Positions 22,780-32,685 are shown, counted from the stretch's first letter. The stretch: 64,000 nt of DNA from Ascarosepion bandense (GCA_037127315.1 JBBBDQ010001122.1:7872501-7936500), one strand, 5' to 3'. Notes: generated by a model not told the origin, from the sequence alone. Program-made: numbers and translations.

Positions 22780-23035
22780 TTATATAATTGCTAAACACTA
22801 AATATTTCAAATACCTCGGCGTCTGTATCAGTTTTAACAAATTTAGTATAGGCGATAAGGAAATTGAACATATGCTCATTACTTCGGCGGGAAAGTAACT
22901 GATGCCGAGATCCCAGGAATGATAATATTACTGATTTTTCTTTTAATTTTATCAAGAATCTCTAAATACATAACCGAAGTACCAGGCAGGGTGTGACAGT
23001 AATACTCAAGGCTCGAGCAAATAAATATATAAATA
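22780..23035. pseudogene. LINE scraps on both strands
   Basis: 22780-22880 plus: FKYLGVCISFNKFSIGDKEIEHM. 22874-23030 minus: a decayed piece of the CR1-like element (EYYCHTLPG, ILDKIKRKISN), equivalent to EYCCHIWSGAP...LLDKIQRRICN in better copies. Confidence 0.6.
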
Positions 23036-23068
23036 AGATCTGAATATATGTTTACTACGGATATTGAC

Positions 23069-23548
23069 GATGTGCAGTGGATATCGACTCGGAACGACAA
23101 ATCGGGGTGCCGAGTTCGAATTCAATTTGAATTCCTCGCATTCACTTACGTACAAAAAAACTTTTGGAAAAGGTATTAATCCGTCTCTTCCCTCCAGTTA
23201 TGGGTTAAATAATAGGATAGATTGAATTTTATAGCCTTGTCTTGCAAACAGTCTACTGCAGAAAGCAATGGCAACCTACTGCGGGAATAATCTTCTGCTC
23301 AGTCAGTCATGTCTCTTTCGAGACATGATCGCCCAAGCGTGTATCACGTATGTGACTTAACTGACTGACTGAACATTATAGTTGAAAACAATTAAAGCTT
23401 CTACTGGGCATAAAGTGGAGTATCAGTTTTTTATTGAGACAAAGTAATAAACTGATCCCCCACTAATTACTACTTGATAATATAATACATCTTTTCTCCC
23501 TCTAGCTCTGAGTCAAATAACAGGACAGATTGGGTTCTGTAGCCTTGG
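23069..23548 (+). mobile_element. tRNA-headed SINE, body + hairpin + truncated second body
   Basis: Head (cagtggatatcgactcgg, B box gagttcgaattc), full first body ending gtgacttaactgactgactga near 23372, then the spacer hairpin (gtatcagtttttta...aaactgatcccccac, about 23416-23466) and the start of a second body. At 23548 it breaks into RTE LINE sequence, so the second body was interrupted or recombined. Confidence 0.88.
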
Positions 23549-23930
23549 CTTCCATTAAATATGAAGGAAAAACTTCAAGCTGCTGAAATATGGTTCTACA
23601 GAAGGATGCTGCGGATATCATGGATCGGGCTTGTGAGCAATTTATTTGGAAAGGATGGAAACGAAAAGGAAATTAATACTGAGCATCAGGAAAAGACAGC
23701 TAAAGTCCCTTTGGACATGCAATGAGGAAGGAGGGTTTGGAGAATCTGATACTAACAGGTCCGATAGAGGGAAAAAGAGAGAGGGGAAAACCGAGGATAA
23801 CCTATTTGTAGGGCTTGAGCAGGTGGATGCCAGAACGTGGTTGCGAGAAAGCGTGGTAAGAGCCACCAGGGATAGGGTGACGTGGAAAGTCATGATCGCC
23901 TACGTCCTGAAAGGACAAGGCACATAGAAG
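23549..23930 (+). pseudogene. RTE-type LINE 3' fragment
   Basis: Encodes KEKLQAAEIWFYRRMLRISWIG, a frameshifted RMETKRKLILSIRKRQLK, then ATRDRVTWKVMIAYVLKGQGT and the 3' end aaggacaaggcacatag with an (AAG)n tail. The same module is seen at 37745-38165 and inverted at 10972-11740. Confidence 0.87.
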
Positions 23931-24260
23931 AAGAAGAAGAACTCCTTACATATTGTTTTTACTTCCTTGCTTCCTTCTTTAAAAAGAAATATATTGACAG
24001 GCTTTGCTATCTATAATACCACATCGAAATACCCGTGATGTTTTACTAATGGTGTGAGATTATTTCACGACAGACGATGATTTAAATGTCGCCTGTGTCT
24101 TGAATCTTACTTTGTCCTATGCGCCTACATTTAAAGAACTTGGCATTGAATGTTATTTTGCTGTGTCCTTACTCTGTCTTTTTTAATCGTTTGTTGCATA
24201 TTGGTTACAATTGTAACCAATTTGCAACAAAAGGTTAATAAAACTTTGTATTGAGCGTTA

Positions 24261-24570
24261 GGGATCTGCGTTGTGGTGCATTGGATATCAGCTCGGAACG
24301 AGAAATCGGGGAGCCGAGTTCGAATTCCAGCCAAATTCATAGCATTCACTTACGCGCAAATACCCTTGGGAAAAGGTATTAATCCGTCTATTCCTTCCAG
24401 TTATGGGTTAAATAACAAGACAGATTGGGTTCCATAGCTTTGGTCGGGAACCAGTCTACCGCAGAAAGTAATGGCAACCTATTGCGGGATAATCTTCTGC
24501 CCAGTCAGTCATGTCTCTTTCGAGACATGATCGCTCAAGCGTTTATTACGTATGGCACTTAACTGACTGA
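24261..24570 (+). mobile_element. Full-length tRNA-headed SINE with 10-bp TSD
   Basis: Flanked by exact direct repeats ttgagcgtta at 24251-24260 and 24571-24580. Inside lie the head (A box ttgtggtgcattgga; B box gagttcgaattcc), a single body and the end ggcacttaactgactga. This fixes the ends of the basic family at about 310 bp and shows LINE-type insertion. Confidence 0.96.
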
Positions 24571-24580
24571 TTGAGCGTTA

Positions 24581-24925
24581 ATATACTGTGATACAACCAA
24601 CTGTATCGCCCGCCAGCTGTTTATTTCGATTAAACCAGCAAATCTCGGTAATCATAAGGTCGTTCGGTTGAAAATTCTCCATTAACAGTTTCTTAATATC
24701 CTCAGAAAATGTTTCATTGGGTTTCTTTGCACAAACCCTCAAGGGCATTGAAGTTTATGTTTGTCAGAAACTAGCACTGAATAAAATTGCTTAGCCTTTC
24801 AGCTTTTCTTTTAGGCCACACGCGATGGAATTTGCAGTCAAAAATTATTCACCTCGATCCATGTAATCCGATTTCCAGTTTTAACGCAATATTCATCCAA
24901 TTTACTAACACGTTTTTTCTTTTAG
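24581..24925. other. No recognised gene
   Basis: Low-repeat sequence. It ends with features resembling a 3' splice site: TACTAAC at 24903-24909 and a T-rich tract before ag at 24924-24925. Confidence 0.4.
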
Positions 24926-24958
24926 GATTTCACCTTTGCTTCAGGAATTGCTGACTGG
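24926..24958 (+). CDS. Candidate 33-nt microexon
   Basis: Bounded by a strong acceptor (TACTAAC branch-point consensus, T-rich tract, tttag) and a donor gtaaaa. The 33 bases are in frame as DFTFASGIADW. It lies in one of the few repeat-poor stretches. Function is unknown and a chance arrangement is quite possible. Confidence 0.22.
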
Positions 24959-25035
24959 GTAAAAAATATTGATGTAGAAAATAAATTTGGCCTACAAAGT
25001 TAAATCCCCACTCGATTCGCGCTAATGTTCTTGGA

Positions 25036-25120
25036 AACGGCATGAATCCGCTTTCTTCCAGCTATGGGTTAAAAAGCAGGGTTGACTCGGAATTGTTAAT
25101 CGGTGAGCCGCTTTACAAAT
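25036..25120 (+). mobile_element. Scrambled SINE relics
   Basis: Pieces recalling the body (aatccgctttcttccagctatgggttaaa) are followed by pieces recalling the head (gactcggaattgttaatcggtgagccg), in the wrong order, so this is a decayed rearranged copy. Confidence 0.45.
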
Positions 25121-25317
25121 CTCGTTAGTGAAGGTTTCTCCGCCCTGGCTGTCCATTTCAGTGAAGCTCCCAAGCCAGCGGTGCCAACCGTTTATCCCCC
25201 GTCCCATAGACTCCATAGAAAAGTAAAGCGAAATGTACAAAATTAAAAAAAACACACTCTCTTCGCAATTATCTTTCTTCCCTGCGCCATTGTTCACTGC
25301 CATTGACTTTACAAGGC
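25121..25317. other. No recognised gene
   Basis: Unique-looking sequence left of the 77-bp satellite. The minus strand has an open frame of 113 codons (25022-25363) with no motif I recognise; it runs into the satellite. Confidence 0.35.
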
Positions 25318-26150
25318 GCGAATTGTCGTCTAAATGACACAAAAATGAAAATAACACTGACATCTCATTTTAACAGACATACAGGGTGCGATGGATGAAT
25401 TGTCGTCTAAATGACACAAAAATGAAAATAACACTGACATCTCATTTTAACAGACATACAGGGTGCGATGGATGAATTGTCCTCTAAATGACACAAAAAT
25501 GAAAATAACACTGACATCTCATTTTAACAGACATACAGGGTGCGATGGATGAATTGTCCTCTAAATGACACAAAAATGAAAATAACACTGACATCTCATT
25601 TTAACAGACATACAGGGTGCGATGGATGAATTGTCGTCTAAATGACACAAAAATGAAAATAACACTGACATCTCATTTTAACAGACATACAGGGTGCGAT
25701 GGATGAATTGTCGTCTAAATGACACAAAAATGAAAATAACACTGACATCTCATTTTAACAGACATACAGGGTGCGATGGATGAATTGTCGTCTAAATGAC
25801 ACAAAAATGAAAATAACACTGACATCTCATTTTAACAGACATACAGGGTGCGATGGATGAATTGTCCTCTAAATGACACAAAAATGAAAATAACACTGAC
25901 ATCTCATTTTAACAGACATACAGGGTGCGATGGATGAATTGTCCTCTAAATGACACAAAAATGAAAATAACACTGACATCTCATTTTAACAGACATACAG
26001 GGTGCGATGGATGAATTGTCGTCTAAATGAAGACGCAAAAATGAAAATAACACTGACATCTCATTTTAACAGACATACAGGCTGCGATGGATGAATTGCC
26101 GTCTAAATGACACGAAATGAAAATAACAATGATATCATATTTCAACAGCC
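25318..26150. repeat. 77-bp satellite, ~10.7 copies
   Basis: Unit anchor acagggtgcgatgga starts at 25381, 25458, 25535, 25612, 25689, 25766, 25843, 25920 and 25997, period 77, with a last diverged unit at 26077. Units are nearly identical except for one G/C site (gtcGtct or gtcCtct). Along the array this site reads G G C C G G G C C G, i.e. the same five-unit pattern twice. The right-hand end is degenerate. Confidence 0.98.
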
Positions 26151-26550
26151 ATATTTACCAAAATATACACAAAAATATCTTGAAATGCTAAACAGTACAT
26201 TCATTCAATAAAATCACCATTATCGCTTGGGAATTAAACACAATAATTCTGCTAGGTTCAACAAGAACGTCAGTCTTTTACTTTTGCTTTATCTTCGTAC
26301 AAGAGATGAAAAGCGGTTTTCGCGTGTCAACAGAAAATGGAAAATTAGTTATACTAATATAAGAAACCAGTACCAATAAGAAACCTATCCACAAATTGTC
26401 ATTCACCATCAAATTTAACGTCACCAATGAGTAAAGATGTACAGTGTTTTTAGCTGAACGAATTTTTATCATTTCAGAATTGATCCGGTTATTGAACTGA
26501 ATTCCTTGTTATAATTTTTGGTATTAAAGTATCAATTCTGAATCAAAAAA
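26151..26550. other. No recognised gene
   Basis: AT-rich flank of the satellite. A 64-codon minus frame with hydrophobic stretches (26278-26472) has no recognisable motif. Confidence 0.4.
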
Positions 26551-26709
26551 TTGGAGTAGATAGACTAAACTATCGCCCGGTTCACACTCCACCCACATCT
26601 ATTGAACGGGTGAAGATGCTCATCCCTTGTTTCCTGTTTAGGATGCGGTTTCCGGTTTTCTTTTCTTTTCCAATCTTTTCACTCTTTTCCTTTATTATTT
26701 TTTTTTCAA
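26551..26709 (+). mobile_element. CR1-tailed SINE, 3' truncated copy
   Basis: ttggagtagatagactaaac, cgcccggttcacactcc (B-box-like), ccacatctattgaac and cctgtttaggatgcgg, then a break before the CR1-like tail. It is directly followed by a second copy in the same orientation. Confidence 0.85.
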
Positions 26710-26908
26710 TTGGAGTAGATAGACTAAACTATCGCCCGGTTCACACTCCACCCACATCTATTGAACGGGTGAAGAGGCTCATCCCTTGTTTCCTGTTTAG
26801 GATGTGGTTTCCGGCTTTCTCTTTTCCATTCTTTTTACCCTTACGTAGCCCCCTGCGCATCAGTGGCGTTACCGCCTTGCTTGGGGTGATATGATTAAAA
26901 AAAAAAAG

Positions 26909-26958
<50 letters not shown>
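26710..26958 (+). mobile_element. CR1-tailed SINE, complete with poly(A)
   Basis: Starts ttggagtagatagac and has the B-box-like ggttcacactcc about 35 bases in. It ends with tagccccctgcgcatcagtg, gccttgcttggggtgatatg, atta and about 60 A. The 60 bases before the A tract are nearly the same as the 3' end of the CR1-like LINE, implying mobilisation by that LINE. The long pure A tail suggests a young insertion. Confidence 0.9.
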
Positions 26959-26961
<3 letters not shown>

Positions 26962-27082
26962 CAATTCGTATTGAATGAAGAGTAGATCGGGAATTGAAAT
27001 ACAATCTTTGATCTTGTTATCAACATAGTTTTGTCGATTCTACAGACCTGGTTATGTGCAGAAATCTATATTGAATCCAGCT

Positions 27083-27221
27083 TAGGGCACCTCGAGGGGG
27101 TGTAATGGTTAGCAAGCTTGTCTCGCTAGAATCAATAACACTGAGTAATGAGTTCGATCCTCACTGGGTGTGTCTTATTTTCGGCCTTGTGTCACATCTA
27201 AGCTACGCTTAGTAAATCACC
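27083..27221 (+). mobile_element. 139-bp tRNA-derived SINE (family 3) with 15-bp TSD
   Basis: Exact direct repeats atattgaatccagct at 27068-27082 and 27222-27236 flank an insert with a good tRNA-like head: A box gtgtaatggttagca and B box gagttcgatcctc, about 40 bases apart. The tail is short (tcggccttgtgtcacatc to aaatcacc). It inserted into a unit of the degenerate satellite. Confidence 0.88.
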
Positions 27222-27309
27222 ATATTGAATCCAGCTGAGAATGTGCAATTATACATTGAATGAAGCGATCAGTATTAACACAGCTCATCTATTCTACACC
27301 CTTCTCCAA

Positions 27310-27349
<40 letters not shown>
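27310..27349. repeat. (TA)n microsatellite
   Basis: About 38 bases of TA inside the degenerate satellite block. Confidence 0.95.
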
Positions 27350-27354
<5 letters not shown>

Positions 27355-27390
27355 AAAACACTGAATTAAGCGATTATTATTAAGGCATGG

Positions 27391-27705
27391 TTTGCCGATT
27401 CTACAGAAGTAAACATTATTTACATTGTTCGTACTGTTATCATATTCCCGACGTTTCGCCGTTGTACGCTCTAACCTTCTTCAGATTATTGGAATTTTGA
27501 ACCGAACCCCTTAAACAATCACTGGAGTAGACTGATCTCGTTCCATGAGTCGTGCCACTTCCTTATGTTTTAGTCATTTCTATTTAATTTAACTCTATGT
27601 TTTTGCTCGCCTCTGCTGTTGCCGGGTATTGAACTCACAACTTTTTGGTCAAGCCACTGAATCCAAACGTTGCTTTTATCTACTGATCCTTGAGGACCTA
27701 AACAT
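27391..27705 (-). mobile_element. tRNA-headed SINE family 2, near full length
   Basis: Minus strand: tRNA-like head (aggatcagtagataaaagc A-box-like; gttgtgagttcaatacccgg B-box-like), a middle with gttcggttcaaaattcc, then ctgaagaaggttagagcg, tacaacggcgaaacgtcg and agtacgaacaatgtaaata. This is the best copy for the head-tail order of the family. Confidence 0.72.
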
Positions 27706-27764
27706 GTGTAAAATTCACATTAAATGAAACGATCATTATTAATGCTGTGTTACGGTATGAAGAT

Positions 27765-28435
27765 TTGTTTTATTTTCTAATCATTTCACACCAAGCAAGG
27801 GAGTTTTACTGCCACTGGTGCGCAAGGGGTTACATAAGAGGAGGGTAATGAGAAAGAGGAACAGGTTATAGGGGGCGTCAGAGAATGGGTAAAGGAAATA
27901 TAAGAACGCTGGTGTAAAGAGAGCTGCACGAGAGTAGAGTGGACGGGGAAAAGAACATGAGGGAAAGGATGTGAGTCAAAGAGATAGAAGATGGCGATTG
28001 ACCTTATAGTTAAATTCTTGCAGATTGTAGCTGTCAGAGAAGCAAGTAAACGGAAGGGAATTCCACAGGCGGGAAGTGCGAGAAACGAAGCTATTAGAGT
28101 AGATGTTGCGGTTACATTTTATTGGTTTCACTGTAAAAGAGTGGGACCTATTTGTTAGTCTAGTAGCTTGAGTAAATTCATGCAGAAGGGTCACCAGTGC
28201 TCTAAGTTCATTGGAGCAGAAGCCGTGAAAGTATTTGTAGAAGAGACAGAGGGAAGCCACATTACGTAGGCGAGAAAGTGACTGCAGTTGAGCGGAACGA
28301 TCACGTTGCAGATTCTCCGTTGGATTTTGTCAAGAACCCCAGGGTGAATAGCAGGGGCACCTGACCAGATGTGGCAGCAGTATTCAATACACGGGCAGAT
28401 GGGAGATTTATATATGCAGGATGGATTCAACGAGA
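27765..28435 (-). pseudogene. CR1-like LINE 3' fragment
   Basis: Minus strand: PCIEYCCHIWSGAPAIHPGVLDKIQRRICNV, then after a frameshift SLCLFYKYFHGFCSNELRALV, RLTNRSHSFTVKPIKCNRN and NSFVSRTSRLWNSLPFTCFSDSYNLQEFNYKVNRHLLS. The 3' untranslated region and the terminal signature (attttctaatcatttcacaccaagcaagg reversed) lie at 27765-27830. A fairly young copy. Confidence 0.88.
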
Positions 28436-28701
28436 AGATTATAAAAACATAACCATGTGTAAAATCCATATTAAATGAAGATATCCTTATTTAACAGAGT
28501 GTTATAATTATTCAGTTCTACTGATATAACACTGCGTAAAATCCGTATTGAATGAATCCGTCATTATGAACGTCATATTATAGTTCGTCGACTATAAAAA
28601 GCAGACTCTCATTACATTAAGCGATATTTATTAACGCAATGTTGCGATACTCTGATTTTATAGAACTAACCCTGTGCGAAATCCATTATGAATGAAGTAA
28701 T

Positions 28702-29318
28702 GGATATGCGTTGTGGTACAGTGGATATCGGCTCGGAACGAGAAACCGGAGAACCGAGTTCGAATTCCAGTTGAATCTATTGTATTCACTTACGTGCAAA
28801 TAACCCTTGGGAAAGGTATTATTCCGTCTATTCCTTCCAGTTATGGGTTAAATAATAGGACAGATTGGGTTCTATAGCCTTGGTCGGCAACCAATCTACC
28901 GCAGAAAGCAATGGCAACCTACTGCGGGGTAATCTTCTGCCCAGTCAGTCATGTCTCTTTCGAGACATGATCGCCCAAGCGTATATCACGTATGGCACTT
29001 AACTGACTGACTGAATATAATATTTGAACATATTATTAAGGCTTCTACTTGGCATAAAGTGGGAGATCTGTTTTATATTGTTATGAAGTAATAAACTGAT
29101 CCCCCACTTATTACTACATAATAATATAATATATATCTTCCCTTTCTAGCTATGAGTCAAATAACAGGACAGATTGGGTTCTAAAGCCTTGGTCGGCAAC
29201 CAGTCTACCGCAGAAAGCAATGGCAAACTACTGCGGGATAATCTTCTGCCCAGTCAGTCATGTCTCTTTCGAGACATGATCGCCCAAGCGTGTATCACGT
29301 ATGGCACTTAACTGACTG
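28702..29318 (+). mobile_element. tRNA-headed SINE with two bodies
   Basis: Head (A box tggtacagtgga; B box gagttcgaattcc), first body ending at about 29010, spacer with hairpin (ggagatctgtttta...aaactgatcccccac, about 29066-29108), second body ending ggcacttaactgactga at 29318. It is inserted in a unit of the degenerate satellite. Flanking duplications are too decayed to call. Confidence 0.9.
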
Positions 29319-29484
29319 AATCAGTATTAGCGCAGTGGGATTAGACGATTCCACAAACCTCGTTGAATGAAGACATTATTTAAATTTCACGAATGGTTTG
29401 AAGGCACTGAATACTTTCTTTGATTTTATTTCTTGCGAGTGTGCATAAAAAAATGAGACAAAATATTTGAGGGTATTATATATA

Positions 29485-29595
29485 TTTGCTCTATATGTAT
29501 ACATATATATTTAGAGCTCTCTTAGAGAGTTATCCTACCACTGTATGTACAGGATACTCCTTTGGATTCTTCTATAACCATACTGCATACTGATA
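29485..29595. repeat. Dispersed repeat inverted relative to 41425-41535
   Basis: tttgctctatatgtata, ctctcttagagagttatcc, cactgtatgtacagg and actcctttggattcttctat match the reverse complement of 41425-41535 in order. Both copies abut TA tracts, and no termini are recognisable. Confidence 0.75.
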
Positions 29596-29806
29596 TAATA
29601 TATATATATATATATATATTTCATTTGTGAATGAGTTATTACGCGACCTAGATTTCTACCATGTGGTGTCTTCAGGCGATTTTCAATAACTGATTTTGCC
29701 GTTTGCCGTTTTTTTAAGAACGCTCACGTCACGGTGTTTTTTTTGAACGCTCACGTGACGGGGAATTTTTGAACGCGCAATTTCTAAAATTAGAAAAAAG
29801 AAAAAA

Positions 29807-30112
29807 TTATAACGTATTCATCCATAGTTGTATGAATTTAATAGGTATTTTAAGGTATGGCAAACACTTAGTCATAATTTCTGTTCTTTCATTCAATGGT
29901 TCATTTTTGTTTGGGAATAGCATAATTGCTAACTTTTCTTTTTGGCACAGTCTGCATATTTTGCCACCGTTGGAAGGCTTGGCTGTTTTCCCTATACTCC
30001 ACATTATGTCTGGGTCTTTTTCATATTTTAATTGCAATTTCCACACGTGGCTAGCCAATTTTGTACAGTTATTTAAGTGTTCTATTTTGAATGTAGACTG
30101 ATTGAACGACAA
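29807..30112 (-). pseudogene. PLE endonuclease-region remnant
   Basis: Open frame of 101 codons: STFKIEHLNNCTKLASHVWKLQ, DIMWSIGKTAKPSNGGKICRLCQKEKLAI and LNERTEIMTKCL. The W-I/WKL, K-WSI--TAKPY and C-LC--EKL motifs are those of the C-terminal part of Penelope-type GIY-YIG endonucleases. The related piece at 36695-36963 is more broken. It is open throughout but lacks the catalytic half. Confidence 0.72.
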
Positions 30113-30227
30113 CTCGTTTACAAATGAAGAATATTCAAAAGTTCTACAATATAATTATATTGAACACTTTTTAATGCAAATGTGCACTGCTTTAATTTTA
30201 TTATGACCAAAAACTAAGTAGTAAAAC

Positions 30228-30228
30228 A

Positions 30229-30260
<32 letters not shown>

Positions 30261-30293
30261 ATATAAGTTCACAACGGTCTTTATTATAATAGA

Positions 30294-30335
<42 letters not shown>
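30228..30335. repeat. (TA)n/(GT)n microsatellites
   Basis: Short TA and GT tract (30228-30265) and a second TA tract of about 38 bases (30296-30333). Confidence 0.95.
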
Positions 30336-30337
<2 letters not shown>

Positions 30338-30501
30338 TTCACTACCCGACGACATAATTATTTCTGTTAAAGAGCAAACACGCCGCAAGAGCTTTCATAA
30401 GTGGCAGTAAAGTTTAATAACTGGTAGTAAAGAGAATGAACTGAACCGACGCTGCCACACTATTGTCTCTCTATTAAAACTGAGGCGACGCTGCCTAGCT
30501 A

Positions 30502-30504
<3 letters not shown>

Positions 30505-30537
<33 letters not shown>
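30505..30537. repeat. (CT)n microsatellite
   Basis: Thirty-odd bases of CT just upstream of the first tRNA-hammerhead unit. Confidence 0.95.
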
Positions 30538-30538
<1 letters not shown>

Positions 30539-30564
30539 GATGAGCATGACAGAAGAGAATATCA

Positions 30565-30835
30565 CCCCCTGATTGAGCACTCTGGAAGAATGGTAGACTT
30601 TGAAAAAACAGTAGCTACTCTGCCATCTACGCATCGTTCATTCAGCAATGAATTAGAACACTCTTGGTTACATGGTATATCATACGCTAAAAGTCTGCCT
30701 TCTTCTACCGAGCTCAGAGGTAGACTCGCCGACTGATGACAATTCGGTAGAGTTTAATCCTTTGCTAAAAGCAATCGGATGTCTAACTGTACTGATGAGT
30801 GATACAGCGAAACAGATCTATCAGCAGGTGACATA
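30565..30835 (+). mobile_element. tRNA-like/hammerhead element, copy 1 (decayed)
   Basis: 5' region cctgattgagcactctgg, gtagctactctg and catctacgcatcg; then a shortened tRNA-like head (cgagctcagaggtagac; agagtttaatcc) and a hammerhead segment. The hammerhead keeps CTGATGA (30792-30798) and GAAAC (30809-30813), but stem II has lost two bases and the cleavage-site side reads ctatcagcagg. Probably inactive. It is followed by (TA)n and then a PLE terminal repeat. Confidence 0.75.
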
Positions 30836-30851
30836 TATATATATATATATA

Positions 30852-31012
30852 TAGTATATCGAGGCAGCAAGTAATTTTCTAAACATATGCTATTAAATAT
30901 AAGAGACAATAAATATCTATTATGTTTAATCATGAGCCGTTCTAAACGTCGTATTTTTGCTTTAATTTCAGTTGAAAATGAAGACAAAAATTCTCCATCA
31001 TTTGGATAATTA
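30852..31012 (-). mobile_element. PLE terminal repeat
   Basis: Minus strand encodes GEFLSSFSTEIKAKIRRLERLMIKHNRYLLSLIFNSICLENYLLPRYT in pieces; the outer end is tatcgaggcagcaag. It directly follows the (TA)n tract that ends the hammerhead unit. The matching plus-strand copy at 33900-34082 belongs to the 3' end of a PLE. Confidence 0.75.
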
Positions 31013-31159
31013 TTTATTGGTTTTCTTCTAAGCTTTTCTTCTATATATATATATATAGGCTGTACGTTCCTCTCCATTTACAAAATGGATGAGTGAAAAT
31101 ATCAGGGTTACTTGAAGGATTTTTAGGATGTATAAACTCATATGTTAAGTTTCATTTTT

Positions 31160-32170
31160 GTTATTATCATCGCGTTTCGGGGCATCGGTTGTAAAATCAT
31201 TTTCTTGTGTAGAATTCGTATTCAATAAAAGGATTAGTATTATTTCAAGAAAGTTGAATGATTCAGTTTTTATATTCGATTCTTGTTAAAAATCTTGTTT
31301 CGGGGGTATCGGTTGTACGATCCTGTCCATGGGTAGAATCCATATTGAATAAAATAACAATAATATTTCAAGATATTTTCGATTTTATAAATCAATGTTC
31401 ATTTTAAATTTTTGGTATTGATATGACGATTGTACGACAGTCTTCATGTGAAGAGTCTATATTGAATAAAAGGTTCTATATTAATTCGTGAAATGTTCGG
31501 AGTCTATAAATTTCTTTTTCTTTTTTTTTCAATTCTTGCTATGAAAATTTGGGTTTCAGTGTATCTATTTTACGATCCCCTCCCCATGTATAATACATTT
31601 TGAATAAAATGATTAGTGTAAATATCAAGACTCTTTCGGGCTTATAAACTTATTCTTTATTTTGTATTCATATATTTTTAATTTATTCTTAACTTATTGG
31701 AGTAGATAGACTAAACTATCGCCCGGTTCACACTCCACCCACATCTATTGAACAAGTGAAGAGGCTCATCCCTTGTTTCCTGTTTAGGATGTGGTTTCCG
31801 GCTTTATCTTTTCCAATCTTTTCACTTTTATGTAGCCCCCTGCACATCAGTGGCGTTACCGCCTTGCTCGGGGTGATATGATTAAAAAAAAAACAAAAAA
31901 AAAAAACTTTAATTTAGAATACGTATTGAATGAAAGGATCGGTATCATTTGAAGAAAGGTTCGGGTTTATGAACTCATTTTTCATATTTAATTCTTGTTA
32001 TTGACGTCGGCTCTGGGGCATTGACTGTACGATCATCTCCCTGTGCAACATCCACATTGAATAAAAGTATATATGTTATTCCCAAAAAGCTTCGAATTCT
32101 CTGAACGACGGCTTTTGCGTTATCGGTTGTATGATCCTCTCCGTGTATAGCACGCATATCTCATAAAATT
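31160..32170. repeat. Degenerate satellite block 2, ~100-138 bp unit
   Basis: The anchor atcggttgtacgatcc in variant forms starts near 31182, 31307, 31424, 31562, 32016 and 32116, with tgtagaatccatattgaataaaa about 30 bases after each. Spacings of 125, 117, 138 and 100 show a tandem origin with decay. It is interrupted by a CR1-tailed SINE at 31696-31906. A near-identical duplicate of 31968-32052 is found at 32744-32838. Confidence 0.8.
31696..31906 (+). mobile_element. CR1-tailed SINE inside the satellite
   Basis: Complete element: attggagtagatagac, cggttcacactccaccc, cccttgtttcctgttt, tagccccctgcacatcag and ttgctcggggtgatatg, then an A-rich tail. Flanks aactta / aacttt may be a short duplication. 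Confidence 0.88.
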
Positions 32171-32685
32171 ATCAGTACCAGCGGAACCCTTGGAATTTCC
32201 ACGGAAGGATAATTATTATTTGCTGGAAAAAGTTTACTTTGTCATACTACAAATGATAGTAACGTCTTCAAACATAAAGGTATTGGATAATAAAATAACG
32301 ATAACACAGAGTGTAATTTTATTAAAATATCTATAAAAGTAATGTCCAAAGAAGCTACTTTACTGTAATATTATATTATATGCACAGACCATAACAAAAA
32401 TACTGTACGCTATTTTGTGAGAGATTTTGAAAGAGAATTTTTTTTTATTACTGAAAAATCATGGCTCCTGTGTATTTTAAACAGAAAAGACCAACTGAGT
32501 AATGACCTAGGGTGTAGAGACCAGAGGATTTTGTTATTAGCTCGCGGGATACGACAACAAACCTACCTAGTTTTACTATATTGTACAGTACACAAATATA
32601 AGCACACATAATTACTGTTACAACCACTAGCTTAAGCTGCTACTAATACGGTAATGCTATAGGCTCTCTCCTCCTATTCTTTCAC
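32171..32685. other. No recognised gene
   Basis: AT-rich sequence with short frames only and no clear repeat match. Confidence 0.4.

Larger units (their letters stand above)
26959..29400. repeat. Degenerate satellite block 1 (tccatattgaatgaa family)
   Basis: Anchors of the form tgtgtaaaatccatattgaatgaa-gat-a-tattaa recur near 26968, 27050, 27245, 27350, 27715, 28455, 28535, 28690 and 29365, with gattctacagaac-type phrases between them. Insertions of other elements separate the units. The same anchor with 'aataaaa' occurs in block 2 (31160-32170), so both are one old array. Confidence 0.65.

Noticed and set aside
27083..27160. Functional tRNA gene in SINE family 3
   Set aside because: The segment lies between exact TSDs with a short tail and no closed acceptor stem, so it is a retroposed SINE.
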